From CALGFH01 sp045807325 (GTDB lineage: Bacteria; Actinomycetota; CALGFH01), in assembly GCA_045807325.1 (NCBI GenBank), contig JBJMHP010000283.1, positions 1-14,465 of the forward strand: DNA of 14,465 nt, written 5' to 3'. Numbering within the stretch: the stretch's first letter is position 1; each line of letters starts with the position of its first letter. A program made the translations under genes and the position numbers. The notes beneath the pieces are model-generated. The model did no database searches and was not told the DNA's origin. It saw only the letters and a program-made list of their open reading frames with translations. Positions 8,085-14,465 of the stretch are shown one piece after another.

Positions 8085-8999
8085 TCAGGCGCTGCCGACC
8101 CGCTCGGCGCCGGCGTCGCCGAAGCCGACGGTGACGGTCAGCTCGTCGGTGCCCCGGACCACCCGCAGGGTGAGGCTCTGGTCCTCGCCGACCTGGTCGA
8201 GCACCTCGTACAGCTCGTCGGCGTCGGTGACGGCCCGGCCGCCGGCCTCGACCACCAGGTCGCCGGTGCGTAGCCCGGCCCGGTCGGCCGGTCCGCCCTC
8301 CTCGACCACCCGCACCAGCAGGCCGTCGCGCTCGGGCAGGCCGACGGCGCGGCGCAGCTGCCGAGCAACCCGGGCCGGGGCGATGCCCACGCCCAGCCGA
8401 GGCCGGGTCGTGGTCTCGCCGCGACCGAGCGCGTCCAGGCGCTGGCGCAGCTCGGCGTCGGCCGGCAGGGCCAGGTAGAAGCCGTCGCCCAGCCGGTTGG
8501 TGTCGATGCCGAGCAGCCGCCCGTCGCGGTCGACCACCGGGCCGCCCGAGGCGCCCCGGGGCAGGGGAGCGGTGTGCTCGATGCTCCCGGCGATCCGCCG
8601 GCCCCGCGGCCCCCGGAAGGCCCGGCCCACGGCCGAGACCAGCCCGAAGGTGGTGCGCAGCTGCCCCCCCGGGTTGGCCAGGGCGAACACCGCCGCCCCG
8701 ACCCGGGCCGGGCCGTCGGTGGGCCAGACGATGGACGGCGCCCCGCCGGTGTCGACGGCGATCACGGCGAGGTCGGCGTCCACGTCGACCCCGGCCACCC
8801 GCCCGACGGCACTGCGGTCGCCGGTGAACACGACGGTCGTCTCCTCGCCGCGGATGTTGTGGGCGTTGGTGGCCACCAGCCCGTCGGCCAGGACGATCCC
8901 GGACCCGCGGCCCCGTCCCCGGCCGATCCCGACCACCGAGGGACCGACCCGTTCGGCCACCTCGCGGACGGCCTGCTCCAACTCGTCGAGCACGCTCAT
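8085..8999 (-). CDS. HtrA-like trypsin/PDZ serine protease without membrane anchor
   Basis: A 304-residue protein with a trypsin-like domain (about 10-190) and a PDZ domain (about 200-290). The triad appears complete: His47 (TNAHNI), Asp76 (DADLAVIAVD) and Ser151 (RGASGGPVV); the usual GNSGG is GASGG. The PDZ domain has GGPADRAGLRTGDLVVEAGG. There is no signal peptide or membrane helix: it starts with a soluble helix, MSVLDELEQAVREVAERVG. It is therefore probably cytoplasmic, unlike the HtrA encoded about 4 kb upstream. GGGAG lies 6 nt before the ATG. It is divergent from an HxlR regulator across 91 bp containing a 25-bp dyad, so regulation by HxlR is likely. The substrate is unknown. Confidence 0.85.
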   Translation of the reverse strand: MSVLDELEQAVREVAERVGPSVVGIGRGRGRGSGIVLADGLVATNAHNIRGEETTVVFTGDRSAVGRVAGVDVDADLAVIAVDTGGAPSIVWPTDGPARVGAAVFALANPGGQLRTTFGLVSAVGRAFRGPRGRRIAGSIEHTAPLPRGASGGPVVDRDGRLLGIDTNRLGDGFYLALPADAELRQRLDALGRGETTTRPRLGVGIAPARVARQLRRAVGLPERDGLLVRVVEEGGPADRAGLRTGDLVVEAGGRAVTDADELYEVLDQVGEDQSLTLRVVRGTDELTVTVGFGDAGAERVGSA

Positions 9000-9018
9000 G
9001 CGGCGCTCCCTTCGCGAG

Positions 9019-9043
9019 AGTAACTTGCTGATAGCAAGCTACT
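9019..9043. promoter_or_regulatory. 25-bp dyad, candidate HxlR operator
   Basis: AGTAACTTGCT (9019-9029), central GAT, then AGCAAGCTACT (9033-9043): 11-bp arms with one mismatch. It is AT-rich against its surroundings and lies between the divergent protease and HxlR genes, 20-44 bp from the protease start, where a promoter is expected. Dimeric winged-helix regulators such as HxlR bind such dyads and often regulate themselves and the adjacent divergent gene. Confidence 0.65.
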
Positions 9044-9078
9044 AGCGAGCGGGAGGAGCCGCAACCGTGCCCGGGCCG

Positions 9079-9084
9079 TACGAT
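9079..9084 (+). promoter_or_regulatory. Candidate -10 element for leaderless hxlR-type gene
   Basis: TACGAT ends 6 nt before ATG 9091 (spacer GGGGCC). The same GGGGCC-ATG context follows the hexamer before the gene at 12888. There is no Shine-Dalgarno next to the ATG. Confidence 0.45.
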
Positions 9085-9090
9085 GGGGCC

Positions 9091-9543
9091 ATGACCGAAC
9101 CCGTCACCGCCCCGACCGAGCCCGTTACCGCCTCGGCGCTGGACGAGGCCACCGCCAGGGTGGGGGACCGCTGGACCCTGCTGCTGGTCCAGGCCCTGCT
9201 GGATGGCCCCCGCCGCTTCAACGAGCTGGTCGAGGCCCTCCCCGGCATCGCCCCCAACGTCCTCTCCAAGCGCCTCAAGCACCTGGAGCGGGAGCGGGTG
9301 CTGGTCAGCCAGCCCTACTCGCGCCGCCCGCCCCGCTTCGCCTACGAGCTGACCGCCTCCGGCCGCGAGCTGGCCGGCGCCCTGCGCCTGCTCGCCCAGT
9401 GGGGCGCCGACCACTCCGGCGCCCCCGACCCCGAGGGCCCACGTCACCTCGCCTGCGGCACCCCCCTGGAAGCCCGCTGGTACTGCCCGACCTGCGCCCA
9501 CCCGGTCGACGACGACGACACGGGGGATCTCCGCTTCGCCTGA
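9091..9543 (+). CDS. HxlR-family winged-helix regulator with cysteine-rich tail
   Basis: A 150-residue DNA-binding protein. The HxlR domain (about 15-105) shows the family pattern: RVGDRWTLLLVQALLDGPRR, FNELVEALPGIAPNVLSKRL as the recognition region, then a wing (SRRPPRFAYELTASGREL). The tail adds Cys122, Cys132, Cys135 and His137 (ACG...WYCPTCAH), a possible small zinc site or redox switch; some actinobacterial relatives have similar tails. HxlR proteins respond to aldehydes, oxidants or other small electrophiles; the signal here is unknown. The frame is open to a GTG at 9067, but ATG 9091 fits the -10 element and the domain start better. Likely targets are itself and the divergent protease gene through the dyad at 9019-9043. 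Confidence 0.87.
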   Translation: MTEPVTAPTEPVTASALDEATARVGDRWTLLLVQALLDGPRRFNELVEALPGIAPNVLSKRLKHLERERVLVSQPYSRRPPRFAYELTASGRELAGALRLLAQWGADHSGAPDPEGPRHLACGTPLEARWYCPTCAHPVDDDDTGDLRFA

Positions 9544-9611
9544 GCGGCGGCCGGGTCAGGCCGGGTGGTCGACCAGGGGCGCAGGTTCTATCGGCGGCCA
9601 GGGGCCTCGCG

Positions 9612-9641
9612 TTGACGGGCGGCGGCGGTCGCCCTGAGACT
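9612..9641 (+). promoter_or_regulatory. Candidate promoter for the LLM oxidoreductase
   Basis: A -35-like TTGACG (9612-9617), 18 nt, and a -10-like GAGACT (9636-9641) end 7 nt before ATG 9649, again the geometry of a leaderless start. No Shine-Dalgarno is visible before this ATG. The -10 is a poor match at its first base. Confidence 0.35.
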
Positions 9642-9648
9642 TGCCGCC

Positions 9649-10650
9649 ATGGAGCTCGGACTCGCCCTCCCGCACTACGACATCTCGTTCCCCGACGGCC
9701 AGCCGGCCACCTTCGACCGGATTGCGCGGTATGCCGAGCTGGCCGAGACGCTCGGCTTCTCCGAGCTGTGGGTGTCGGACCACTTCTGGCTGGACCTGAC
9801 CCGCTACGGCGACTCGGGGGCCCGCGCCGGCACCCCCGAATGCTGGACGCTGGTGTCGGCCCTGGCCGTGCGGACCAGCCGGGTCCGGCTGGGCACGCTG
9901 GTCCTGGCGGTCGGGTTCCGGTCGCCGGCGCTGCTGGCCAAGATGGCGGCCACCCTCGACCAGGTCGCCGGGGGGCGGCTGGACCTCGGCCTCGGGGCCG
10001 GCTGGAACGAGCTCGAGTTCACCGAGAACGGGCTGCCCTTCCCCCGGCCGGGGGAGCGGCTGGCCATGCTCGAGGAGGCCCTCGGCGTCCTGGCGGCCCT
10101 GCTCGACGACACCGGCCGGCCGGGGTCCTTCGCCGGCCGCCACTACCAGGTCGACCGGGCGCCGGTCATCCCCGGCCCGCTGCAGCGGCCCCGGCCGCCG
10201 CTGTGGGTCGGGGGCAAGGGCGACCGCCTGCTCGGGGTGGTCGCCCGGGCGGCCGACGGCTGGAACGTGGTCTGGTCGATGACGCCCGACGACTACCGCG
10301 AGCGCCTGGGGGTGCTGGAGGCGGCCTGCCAACGCGCCGGCCGGGAGCCAGGGGAGGTCCGGCGCTCGCTCGGGCTGAACACCCTGATCGGCCGGGACGC
10401 CGACGACCTGGTCGAGCGCTGGCGCCGGCTCCAGGCCTGGACGCCGGGCGGGGCCCTTGACGGGGTCGAGCTGCGCGACTGGGCCGCCTCCCGGCTGGTC
10501 GGCACCCCCGAGGAGATCCTCGCCCAGCTCAGGGGCTGGGAGGAGCTGGGGGTCGAGCAGGTGGTCTGCACCTTCGCCGGCCTGCCGTTCGCGCTGTTCG
10601 AGGACGAGCAGCTGGACCTGGCCGGAGAGCTGGTCCTGCCCCGGCTGTAG
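9649..10650 (+). CDS. LLM-class (luciferase-like) F420-dependent-type oxidoreductase
   Basis: A 333-residue protein with the bacterial luciferase-like TIM-barrel pattern: LGLALPHYDI at the amino terminus, then GFSELWVSDHFWLD. TSRVRLGTLVLAVGFRSPAL follows, then DQVAGGRLDLGLGAGWNELEF, the most conserved block of the family. RPPLWVGGKGDRLLGVVARA leads into ADGWNVVW, and LVGTPEEILAQLRGWEELGV lies near the end. Actinobacterial members mostly use F420, fewer FMN; F420 is inferred from family and host. The substrate cannot be told: members act on alcohols, sugar phosphates, tetrahydromethanopterin, antibiotics and others. It follows the HxlR gene in the same direction after 105 bp and has its own candidate promoter, so it is probably a separate unit. 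Confidence 0.87.
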   Translation: MELGLALPHYDISFPDGQPATFDRIARYAELAETLGFSELWVSDHFWLDLTRYGDSGARAGTPECWTLVSALAVRTSRVRLGTLVLAVGFRSPALLAKMAATLDQVAGGRLDLGLGAGWNELEFTENGLPFPRPGERLAMLEEALGVLAALLDDTGRPGSFAGRHYQVDRAPVIPGPLQRPRPPLWVGGKGDRLLGVVARAADGWNVVWSMTPDDYRERLGVLEAACQRAGREPGEVRRSLGLNTLIGRDADDLVERWRRLQAWTPGGALDGVELRDWAASRLVGTPEEILAQLRGWEELGVEQVVCTFAGLPFALFEDEQLDLAGELVLPRL

Positions 10651-10687
10651 GTACGGGGGCGGGGGGGTCGGACGGGGCCCCGGCGGG

Positions 10688-11530
10688 TCAGAACCGCGCC
10701 GCCACGAACCGGAAGGTGTGGCGGGCCGGGCGGGGGGTGTCCAGGTCGGGGTGGGCGGCCTCGAGCTCGGCGCGGACCTGGGCGGCGGCGCTTCGCCAGA
10801 CCTCGTCGGGCAGGCGCCAGTGGTAGGAGAAGACGCGCTCGTCGATCCAGCGCAGCGCCTCGGCGTGGGTCTCCCGCTCCTCCCAGACGACCGGCTCCAG
10901 CCCCTCGACCCGGCCGCCCATGGCCCGCAGCCGGCCCAGCACCTGCTCGTGGGTGGCGCCGACCAGCCGCGGCGTCCGGGAGGCGCCGGCCAGCTCCTCG
11001 AACCGGCTGATGACCTGGTCGCGGGGGCTGCCGCTGCCCCGCTCGAGGCGGCTGCCGCCGGCGTGGAGCAGCAGCCCGCCGGGGGCCAGCACCCGCCGGG
11101 CCTCGGCCAGCGCCCGCTCCCAGGAGGGGATCAGGTGCAGCACGTGGACCTCGAGCACGGCGTCGAAGCAGGCGTCGGGGAAGGGCAGGCGGGTGGCGTC
11201 GGCCCGGACCGCCGGCGGGGGCGCCAGCCCGGCCGCGGCCGCCTTCGCCCGGTAGCGCTCCAGCATGGGCAGGGACAGGTCGACGCCGACCACCCGCCGG
11301 CCGCGGCGGTGCAGGGGCAGGGCGATCCGTCCCGTCCCGACCCCGACCTCCAGCAGGCGTGCTCCCGGGCCGGCGGCCTCCTCGATCCGGTCGGCGACCA
11401 GCTCCTGGACCTCGGGGCAGAGCCCGCGGCTCTCGTCGTAGTACCCGGCCGCCCGGTCGAAGGCGACCGAATCCAGGGGCCGGGATCCAGGAGGGTCGAG
11501 ATCACCCCCTGCCGGCTGGGCCGTCGTCAC
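10688..11530 (-). CDS. Class I SAM-dependent methyltransferase
   Basis: A 280-residue Rossmann-fold methyltransferase. Motif I is LLEVGVGTGRIALPL (residues 59-73), the acidic residue that binds the ribose is Asp84 (VVGVDLSLPMLERY), the adenine-binding region is RADATRLPFPDACFDAV, and motif IV/VI regions include HVLHLIPSWERALAEARRVL and APGGLLL. The pattern is closest to the broad UbiE/Methyltransf_11 group; the substrate is unknown. I chose GTG 11530-11528 because it overlaps the upstream stop codon (GTGA), so translation is coupled to the metallophosphoesterase. The frame is open far upstream, but that is a shadow of the opposing frame. The carboxy-terminal 100 residues have an unusual Trp-rich helical segment (WIDERVFSYHWRLPDEVWR) that may shape the substrate site. 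Confidence 0.85.
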   Translation of the reverse strand: MTTAQPAGGDLDPPGSRPLDSVAFDRAAGYYDESRGLCPEVQELVADRIEEAAGPGARLLEVGVGTGRIALPLHRRGRRVVGVDLSLPMLERYRAKAAAAGLAPPPAVRADATRLPFPDACFDAVLEVHVLHLIPSWERALAEARRVLAPGGLLLHAGGSRLERGSGSPRDQVISRFEELAGASRTPRLVGATHEQVLGRLRAMGGRVEGLEPVVWEERETHAEALRWIDERVFSYHWRLPDEVWRSAAAQVRAELEAAHPDLDTPRPARHTFRFVAARF

Positions 11531-12849
11531 AGCACGGCGCTGGCCACCACCTGGGCGGGGGCGGCGGTGTCGGGGGGCAGGGGGCGGCGGGCGACCAGGC
11601 GCTCGATGTGGCCCAGGCGGCGGGTCACGGCCAGGCGCCGCTCCCACAGGTCGACGGCCACGCCGTCGGGCCTGGCCCGGACGTCGACCCAGTTCACCGG
11701 GTAGGTGGGGACGAACACCGGCGGCAGGGCCAGCCAGGCCCGCACCGGGACCAGGCCCCTGACCCAGCAGCCGGCGTCGGCCGCCACCTGGCCCCCGGGC
11801 AGGCGGATGATCCCCGGCTCGTGCGTGTGGCCGGTGACCAGCACGCCGGCGGTCGGGTCGCGGCGGGCCAGCAGCTCGGGCAGGTCGCCCTTGCGGGCCT
11901 GGGCCTCGTCGGCGGCCTCGTCGGGCGTCGGCAGGCCGTAGGCGGCCGCGGCCCGACGGAAGCTGCGGCCCAGGAAGGTGGACAGCAGGGCCAGCAGGGC
12001 CAGGTTGGTGAGCACGAATGTCGACACCCAGCGGACCGCCCGGCTGCCCAGCTCGGCGACCCGGCCCGGGTCGCCGACCAGCAGCCCGACGACCAGGTTG
12101 AGGGCGATCGTCAGCAGCACCAGCGGCAGGGCGAAGTCGCGAAGGGCGCGGCCCATGAACTTGTAGAAGAAGTTCGAGACCAGCCACCAGGGGACCAGCA
12201 GCCCGGGCCGGACGTTGTCGACCTGGTCCAGGGCCAGCTGGGGGTAGCGGCCGCTGGCCCCCTCCAGGCGGTTGACGAACTCCGCGACCACGTGGTCGCC
12301 GACGGGCACGTCCAGGGGGTCGAAGGGGTCGGTGCGCCGGTTCCAGCGGTCGAGGGCGTCGCCGTGCTCGGCCACGACCACGACCTCCCCGCCGCCGTCG
12401 GCCCGCTCCACCCGGACCCGGGCGTGCAGGGCGAAGTCGGTCACCCCGAACCGGTCGGTGACCAGCTTGCGGGCCGCCGCGTCCCAGGCCAGGGTCGAGT
12501 CGTGGTTGCCGACCAGGTACAGCACGGTCGCCCCGGGCCGGGCGCTCAGCCGACGAAGGGCCGCCCCGATGGGCTCCGCCGCCGGGCCGTCCAGGACCCG
12601 GGCCACCCGCTCCTCGGGAGAGCCCCCGACCTGGAGCAGGTCGAGGATGTCGCCGCCAAGGGCCAGCACCACCTGGCCGGGATGGTCCCTGAGGGAGTCC
12701 AGCAGCTCGCACAGCTCGGCCGTGGCCGCGAAGTCGTCGCTGGGCCCGGTGTCGGTCAGGTGCAGGTCGGAGACGTACACGAACCGGCCGCCGGGCTCGA
12801 GGCGCAGCTCCAGGTCGAGCGGGCACGGGTCGGGGACGGGCGGGCTCAT
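11527..12849 (-). CDS. Calcineurin-like metallophosphoesterase with membrane-hairpin insertion
   Basis: A 440-residue protein. All metal-ligand blocks are visible: Asp28/His30 (VSDLHL), Asp67 (GGDILD), Asn115-His116-Asp117 (GNHD), His162 (EHGD) and His331/His333 (GHTH). It is thus likely an active two-metal phosphoesterase. Between the EHGD and GHTH blocks lies a 160-residue insertion with two hydrophobic helices (about 240-259, LPLVLLTIALNLVVGLLVGD, and 274-293, STFVLTNLALLALLSTFL), preceded by an aromatic patch (VPWWLVSNFFYKFMG). This suggests a catalytic domain facing the cytoplasm and tethered to the membrane, perhaps acting on a lipid-linked or membrane-near substrate; that is inference. 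The first gene of a two-gene unit with the methyltransferase. No Shine-Dalgarno; TAGACT lies 7 nt before the ATG. Confidence 0.85.
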   Translation of the reverse strand: MSPPVPDPCPLDLELRLEPGGRFVYVSDLHLTDTGPSDDFAATAELCELLDSLRDHPGQVVLALGGDILDLLQVGGSPEERVARVLDGPAAEPIGAALRRLSARPGATVLYLVGNHDSTLAWDAAARKLVTDRFGVTDFALHARVRVERADGGGEVVVVAEHGDALDRWNRRTDPFDPLDVPVGDHVVAEFVNRLEGASGRYPQLALDQVDNVRPGLLVPWWLVSNFFYKFMGRALRDFALPLVLLTIALNLVVGLLVGDPGRVAELGSRAVRWVSTFVLTNLALLALLSTFLGRSFRRAAAAYGLPTPDEAADEAQARKGDLPELLARRDPTAGVLVTGHTHEPGIIRLPGGQVAADAGCWVRGLVPVRAWLALPPVFVPTYPVNWVDVRARPDGVAVDLWERRLAVTRRLGHIERLVARRPLPPDTAAPAQVVASAVL

Positions 12850-12856
12850 CGCGCCA

Positions 12857-12862
12857 AGTCTA
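12857..12862 (-). promoter_or_regulatory. Candidate -10 element for the metallophosphoesterase unit
   Basis: On the minus strand TAGACT lies 7 nt before the ATG at 12849-12847, predicting a leaderless transcript. It is back to back with the -10-like TAGGCT of the next gene; the two hexamers are 13 bp apart, so the two promoters would overlap and compete. Confidence 0.45.
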
Positions 12863-12875
12863 CGACCGGTACCGC

Positions 12876-12881
12876 TAGGCT
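12876..12881 (+). promoter_or_regulatory. Candidate -10 element for the small winged-helix-like gene
   Basis: TAGGCT, then GGGGCC, then ATG 12888. It is the clearest example in the window of a -10 hexamer placed for a leaderless start; no -35 consensus is seen because the opposite promoter occupies that stretch. Confidence 0.45.
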
Positions 12882-12887
12882 GGGGCC

Positions 12888-13106
12888 ATGGACCCCAAGG
12901 AAGCCTGCGTCAAGATCCTGGACGAGGCCGGCGACGAGACCCTCCACTGGACGGTGGTGCTCGACCGGGCCCTCACCCAGCGCCTGATCGACCCGTTCAC
13001 CACCCCCGACGTCCGCGGGGTGGTGGTCAAGAGCCTGGCCGCCCTGGCCAAGGAGGGCCGCGTGGTCAAGCAGGGCACCGGCCTGTACCGGGCCCGGGAG
13101 GGCTGA
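12888..13106 (+). CDS. Small winged-helix-like protein of unknown function
   Basis: A 72-residue protein: MDPKEACVKILDEAGDETLH, a WTVVLDRAL helix, then FTTPDVRGVVVKSLAALAKE followed by GRVVKQGTGLYRAREG. The order helix, helix, helix and a basic two-strand ending resembles the winged-helix domains found at the ends of some restriction and chromatin proteins (HARE-HTH type), where VVKSLAALAKEGRVVK would be the third helix and wing. It could bind nucleic acid or be a small adaptor; I do not recognise a named family. Codon positions look like real coding sequence: the third base is nearly always G or C. Divergent from the phosphoesterase by 38 bp and convergent with the next gene with only one base between the stop codons. 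Confidence 0.65.
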   Translation: MDPKEACVKILDEAGDETLHWTVVLDRALTQRLIDPFTTPDVRGVVVKSLAALAKEGRVVKQGTGLYRAREG

Positions 13107-13107
13107 G

Positions 13108-13557
13108 CTAGCTCGGCGGCGTCCGGGCCGGGTCGCCGCCGGCGCCGTTGGTGCGCAGCTGGGTGACCTCGGCGGCGCCCGGCTCGGCGTCACGGACCGG
13201 CTCGGCGGCCCGCTCCCAGCCACCCGTCCTGTCGGCCTTGGACCCGGTGAGCCGGCTGACCAGCACGGCGGCCACGCCCGCCCCGGCCGCCCCGGCCAGC
13301 AGCCGGCGGTTGCGGCGGCGGGCGGCCTCGCGGCGTCGCTGCCTGGCCCGCTCGGGCATCAGCTTGTCGGCGGCCTCGCTGGCCTGCTTGCCCAGCTCGG
13401 CCCCGAGCTCGGCGCCCTTGCGGCTGGCCGCGGCCGAGGCCCGGGCGATCGCCTCCCTGGCCGCCTCAAGGGCGGCCATCAGGTCGTCGGTCCGGTCGCT
13501 GACCTGGTCGGTGGCGGCCTCCTTGGCCTTGGTCGCCTTGGACTTCCGGAATGGCAT
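13108..13557 (-). CDS. Small Ala-rich helical protein with one membrane segment
   Basis: A 149-residue protein. A basic amino terminus (MPFRKSKATKAKEAATDQV) leads into a long Ala-rich amphipathic helix (about 25-70, EAAREAIARASAAASRKGAE). An Arg cluster (RARQRRREAARRRNRR, about 70-85) follows, then one hydrophobic segment, LLAGAAGAGVAAVLVSRLTG, and a disordered acidic/polar tail. The very basic flank before the helix suggests the amino-terminal part is cytoplasmic. Such proteins are common and unnamed in actinobacteria. GAGGGAGGG lies 6 nt before the ATG. The stop TAG lies one base from the stop of the opposing gene, so neither has room for a separate terminator. Function unknown. Confidence 0.65.
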   Translation of the reverse strand: MPFRKSKATKAKEAATDQVSDRTDDLMAALEAAREAIARASAAASRKGAELGAELGKQASEAADKLMPERARQRRREAARRRNRRLLAGAAGAGVAAVLVSRLTGSKADRTGGWERAAEPVRDAEPGAAEVTQLRTNGAGGDPARTPPS

Positions 13558-13626
13558 CTCGGCCCTCCCTCGGGCTCCTTGGCTTGCTTGGCACGGTTCG
13601 CATCTGCCTACCCGCCCCGATCGGCC

Positions 13627-14424
13627 CTACACCTCGGCCGGGATCGAGGAGGGCGTGAGCTCCACCAGGGTGCAATCCTTGCGCCAGCGGTCCGCCGCCT
13701 GCTCGCCGTCGCGCAGGTTGAGGCGGCGGGGGAGCAGCACCGGCACGACCCGGTTGAACAAGGGATCGGCCGGCGGCACCACCCGGGCCGACGCCTCGAC
13801 CTCGGCGACCAGCGACTGCTGCTCCTTGGAGCGGGCGATGAGCGTCGCCTGGCTGGCCTCGGCCAGCCCGGGGACGTGCTGCTCGGACCCGCCGACGAGG
13901 ACGTAGATCCGGCCGTCGAGGGTGCCGTACCAGACCGGCACGGCCCGGCCGTTGGTGCCTCCCTCGCCGGGGACCTCGACCCAGACCACCGTGCTCTTCT
14001 TCAGCGCCTCGTCGAGCACGTCGGTCTCGGACCCGCTCGACCAGGGCGGGTCCTCGTCGAGCACGGCCATGGGGACGCGGCCGACCTCGTCCCCCCCGAC
14101 CAGCAGGACCAGCTCGTGGTCGTCGGCGGAGTCGACCGCCACCCCGTGGACCTCGTCGGTGAAGGTGTCGATCTTGTTGGAGCCGCGCAGGGTCAGGGCC
14201 TGCTCGGGGCTGCGCCAGACGACGTCGCCGTTGGGGGCGAGCACGGCCATGGCCTCGCGGTACCAGCCGCCGGCCCCGGTGTAGGAGCGGCTGACCAGGA
14301 ACGGCGCGACCCGCCCCTTGCCGGCCCGGCCCACGAACACGGCCATCGTGTCCTCGGGCTGGACCAGCCCGTCGGCGACGAGCCTGGCATCGGCGATGTA
14401 GACGCCTGTGAGACGGACGTCCAT
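13627..14424 (-). CDS. Hypothetical protein, possible split-barrel (PNPOx-like) carboxy-terminal domain
   Basis: A 265-residue soluble protein. The amino-terminal 125 residues are beta-rich without a family I recognise (GVYIADARLVADGLVQ, WYREAMAVLAPNGDVVWR). The second half (about 142-260) reads STVVWVEVPGEGGTNGRAVP, then VWYGTLDGRIYVLVGGSEQH, QATLIARSK and a final CTLVELTP strand. That order of strands resembles flavin- or F420-binding split-barrel proteins related to pyridoxamine-phosphate oxidase, but this is a weak pattern match with no diagnostic residue. AGGAG lies 4 nt before the ATG. The next gene on the same strand starts 69 nt after its stop, so the two may be co-transcribed. Codon use matches the right part of the window. 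Confidence 0.6.
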   Translation of the reverse strand: MDVRLTGVYIADARLVADGLVQPEDTMAVFVGRAGKGRVAPFLVSRSYTGAGGWYREAMAVLAPNGDVVWRSPEQALTLRGSNKIDTFTDEVHGVAVDSADDHELVLLVGGDEVGRVPMAVLDEDPPWSSGSETDVLDEALKKSTVVWVEVPGEGGTNGRAVPVWYGTLDGRIYVLVGGSEQHVPGLAEASQATLIARSKEQQSLVAEVEASARVVPPADPLFNRVVPVLLPRRLNLRDGEQAADRWRKDCTLVELTPSSIPAEV

Positions 14425-14465
14425 CCGGCTCCTCTCAGCGTTCGGCGGCTGCGGCGCGAACGATC
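14425..14465. other. Right edge, upstream of the last gene
   Basis: These 41 bases hold the ribosome-binding site of the minus-strand gene; no other feature is visible before the window ends. Confidence 0.4.

Noticed and set aside
9067..9090. GTG start giving eight extra residues on HxlR
   Set aside because: No Shine-Dalgarno precedes it, and the -10-like TACGAT would lie inside the coding sequence.
10673..10682. CGGGGCCCCG palindrome between the LLM enzyme and the methyltransferase
   Set aside because: It has no loop and is short; in this base composition it is expected by chance, so it is not called a terminator.
11531..12826. Amino-terminal extension of the methyltransferase frame
   Set aside because: This portion is a frame-shifted copy of the phosphoesterase coding region; the GTGA overlap gives a better start at 11530.

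Overview
The window is very GC-rich, densely coded bacterial DNA, and its gene content points to Actinomycetota. Evidence includes the htrA-tatB order followed by a convergent mrp, an F420-type luciferase-like oxidoreductase, an HxlR regulator, and GTG starts. I see no rRNA, tRNA, CRISPR array, transposase, integrase or phage gene. The window looks like ordinary chromosome. The strongest anomaly is a possible junction between two different genomes inside htrA.

Left part (1 to about 4.1 kb): the 3' end of a DoxX-like membrane protein converges on a four-helix membrane protein of unknown function. Divergently transcribed from the latter are a two-domain universal stress protein, a FetB-type ABC permease, and the amino-terminal and protease part of a membrane-anchored HtrA. 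Genes here start behind clear Shine-Dalgarno sequences. I found no AGG arginine codon in the stress protein, fetB or htrA up to its residue 356. The style recalls Geodermatophilaceae, but that is an impression.

Right part (about 4.18 kb to the end): the htrA PDZ domain, tatB, mrp (minus strand), a phytoene-dehydrogenase-like FAD oxidoreductase, a second HtrA-like protease without a membrane anchor (minus) divergent from an HxlR regulator, an LLM-class oxidoreductase, a metallophosphoesterase-methyltransferase pair (minus, GTGA overlap), a small winged-helix-like protein, a small membrane-associated protein (minus) and a putative split-barrel protein (minus). AGG arginine codons are common here. 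Several genes have a TANNNT hexamer 6-7 nt before an ATG and no Shine-Dalgarno sequence, which suggests leaderless transcripts.

Functional themes: envelope quality control and export (HtrA, TatB), Fe-S cluster carriage (Mrp), metal or stress handling (FetB, universal stress protein), redox enzymes (FAD and F420 types), and one local regulatory unit in which an HxlR protein and a protease gene flank a 25-bp dyad. Convergent gene pairs are separated by strong hairpins. No clearly novel multi-gene system is evident. The most useful leads are the htrA junction, the HxlR dyad, a triplet of DnaA-box-like repeats beside a 14-bp hairpin, and a phosphoesterase carrying a membrane-hairpin insertion.
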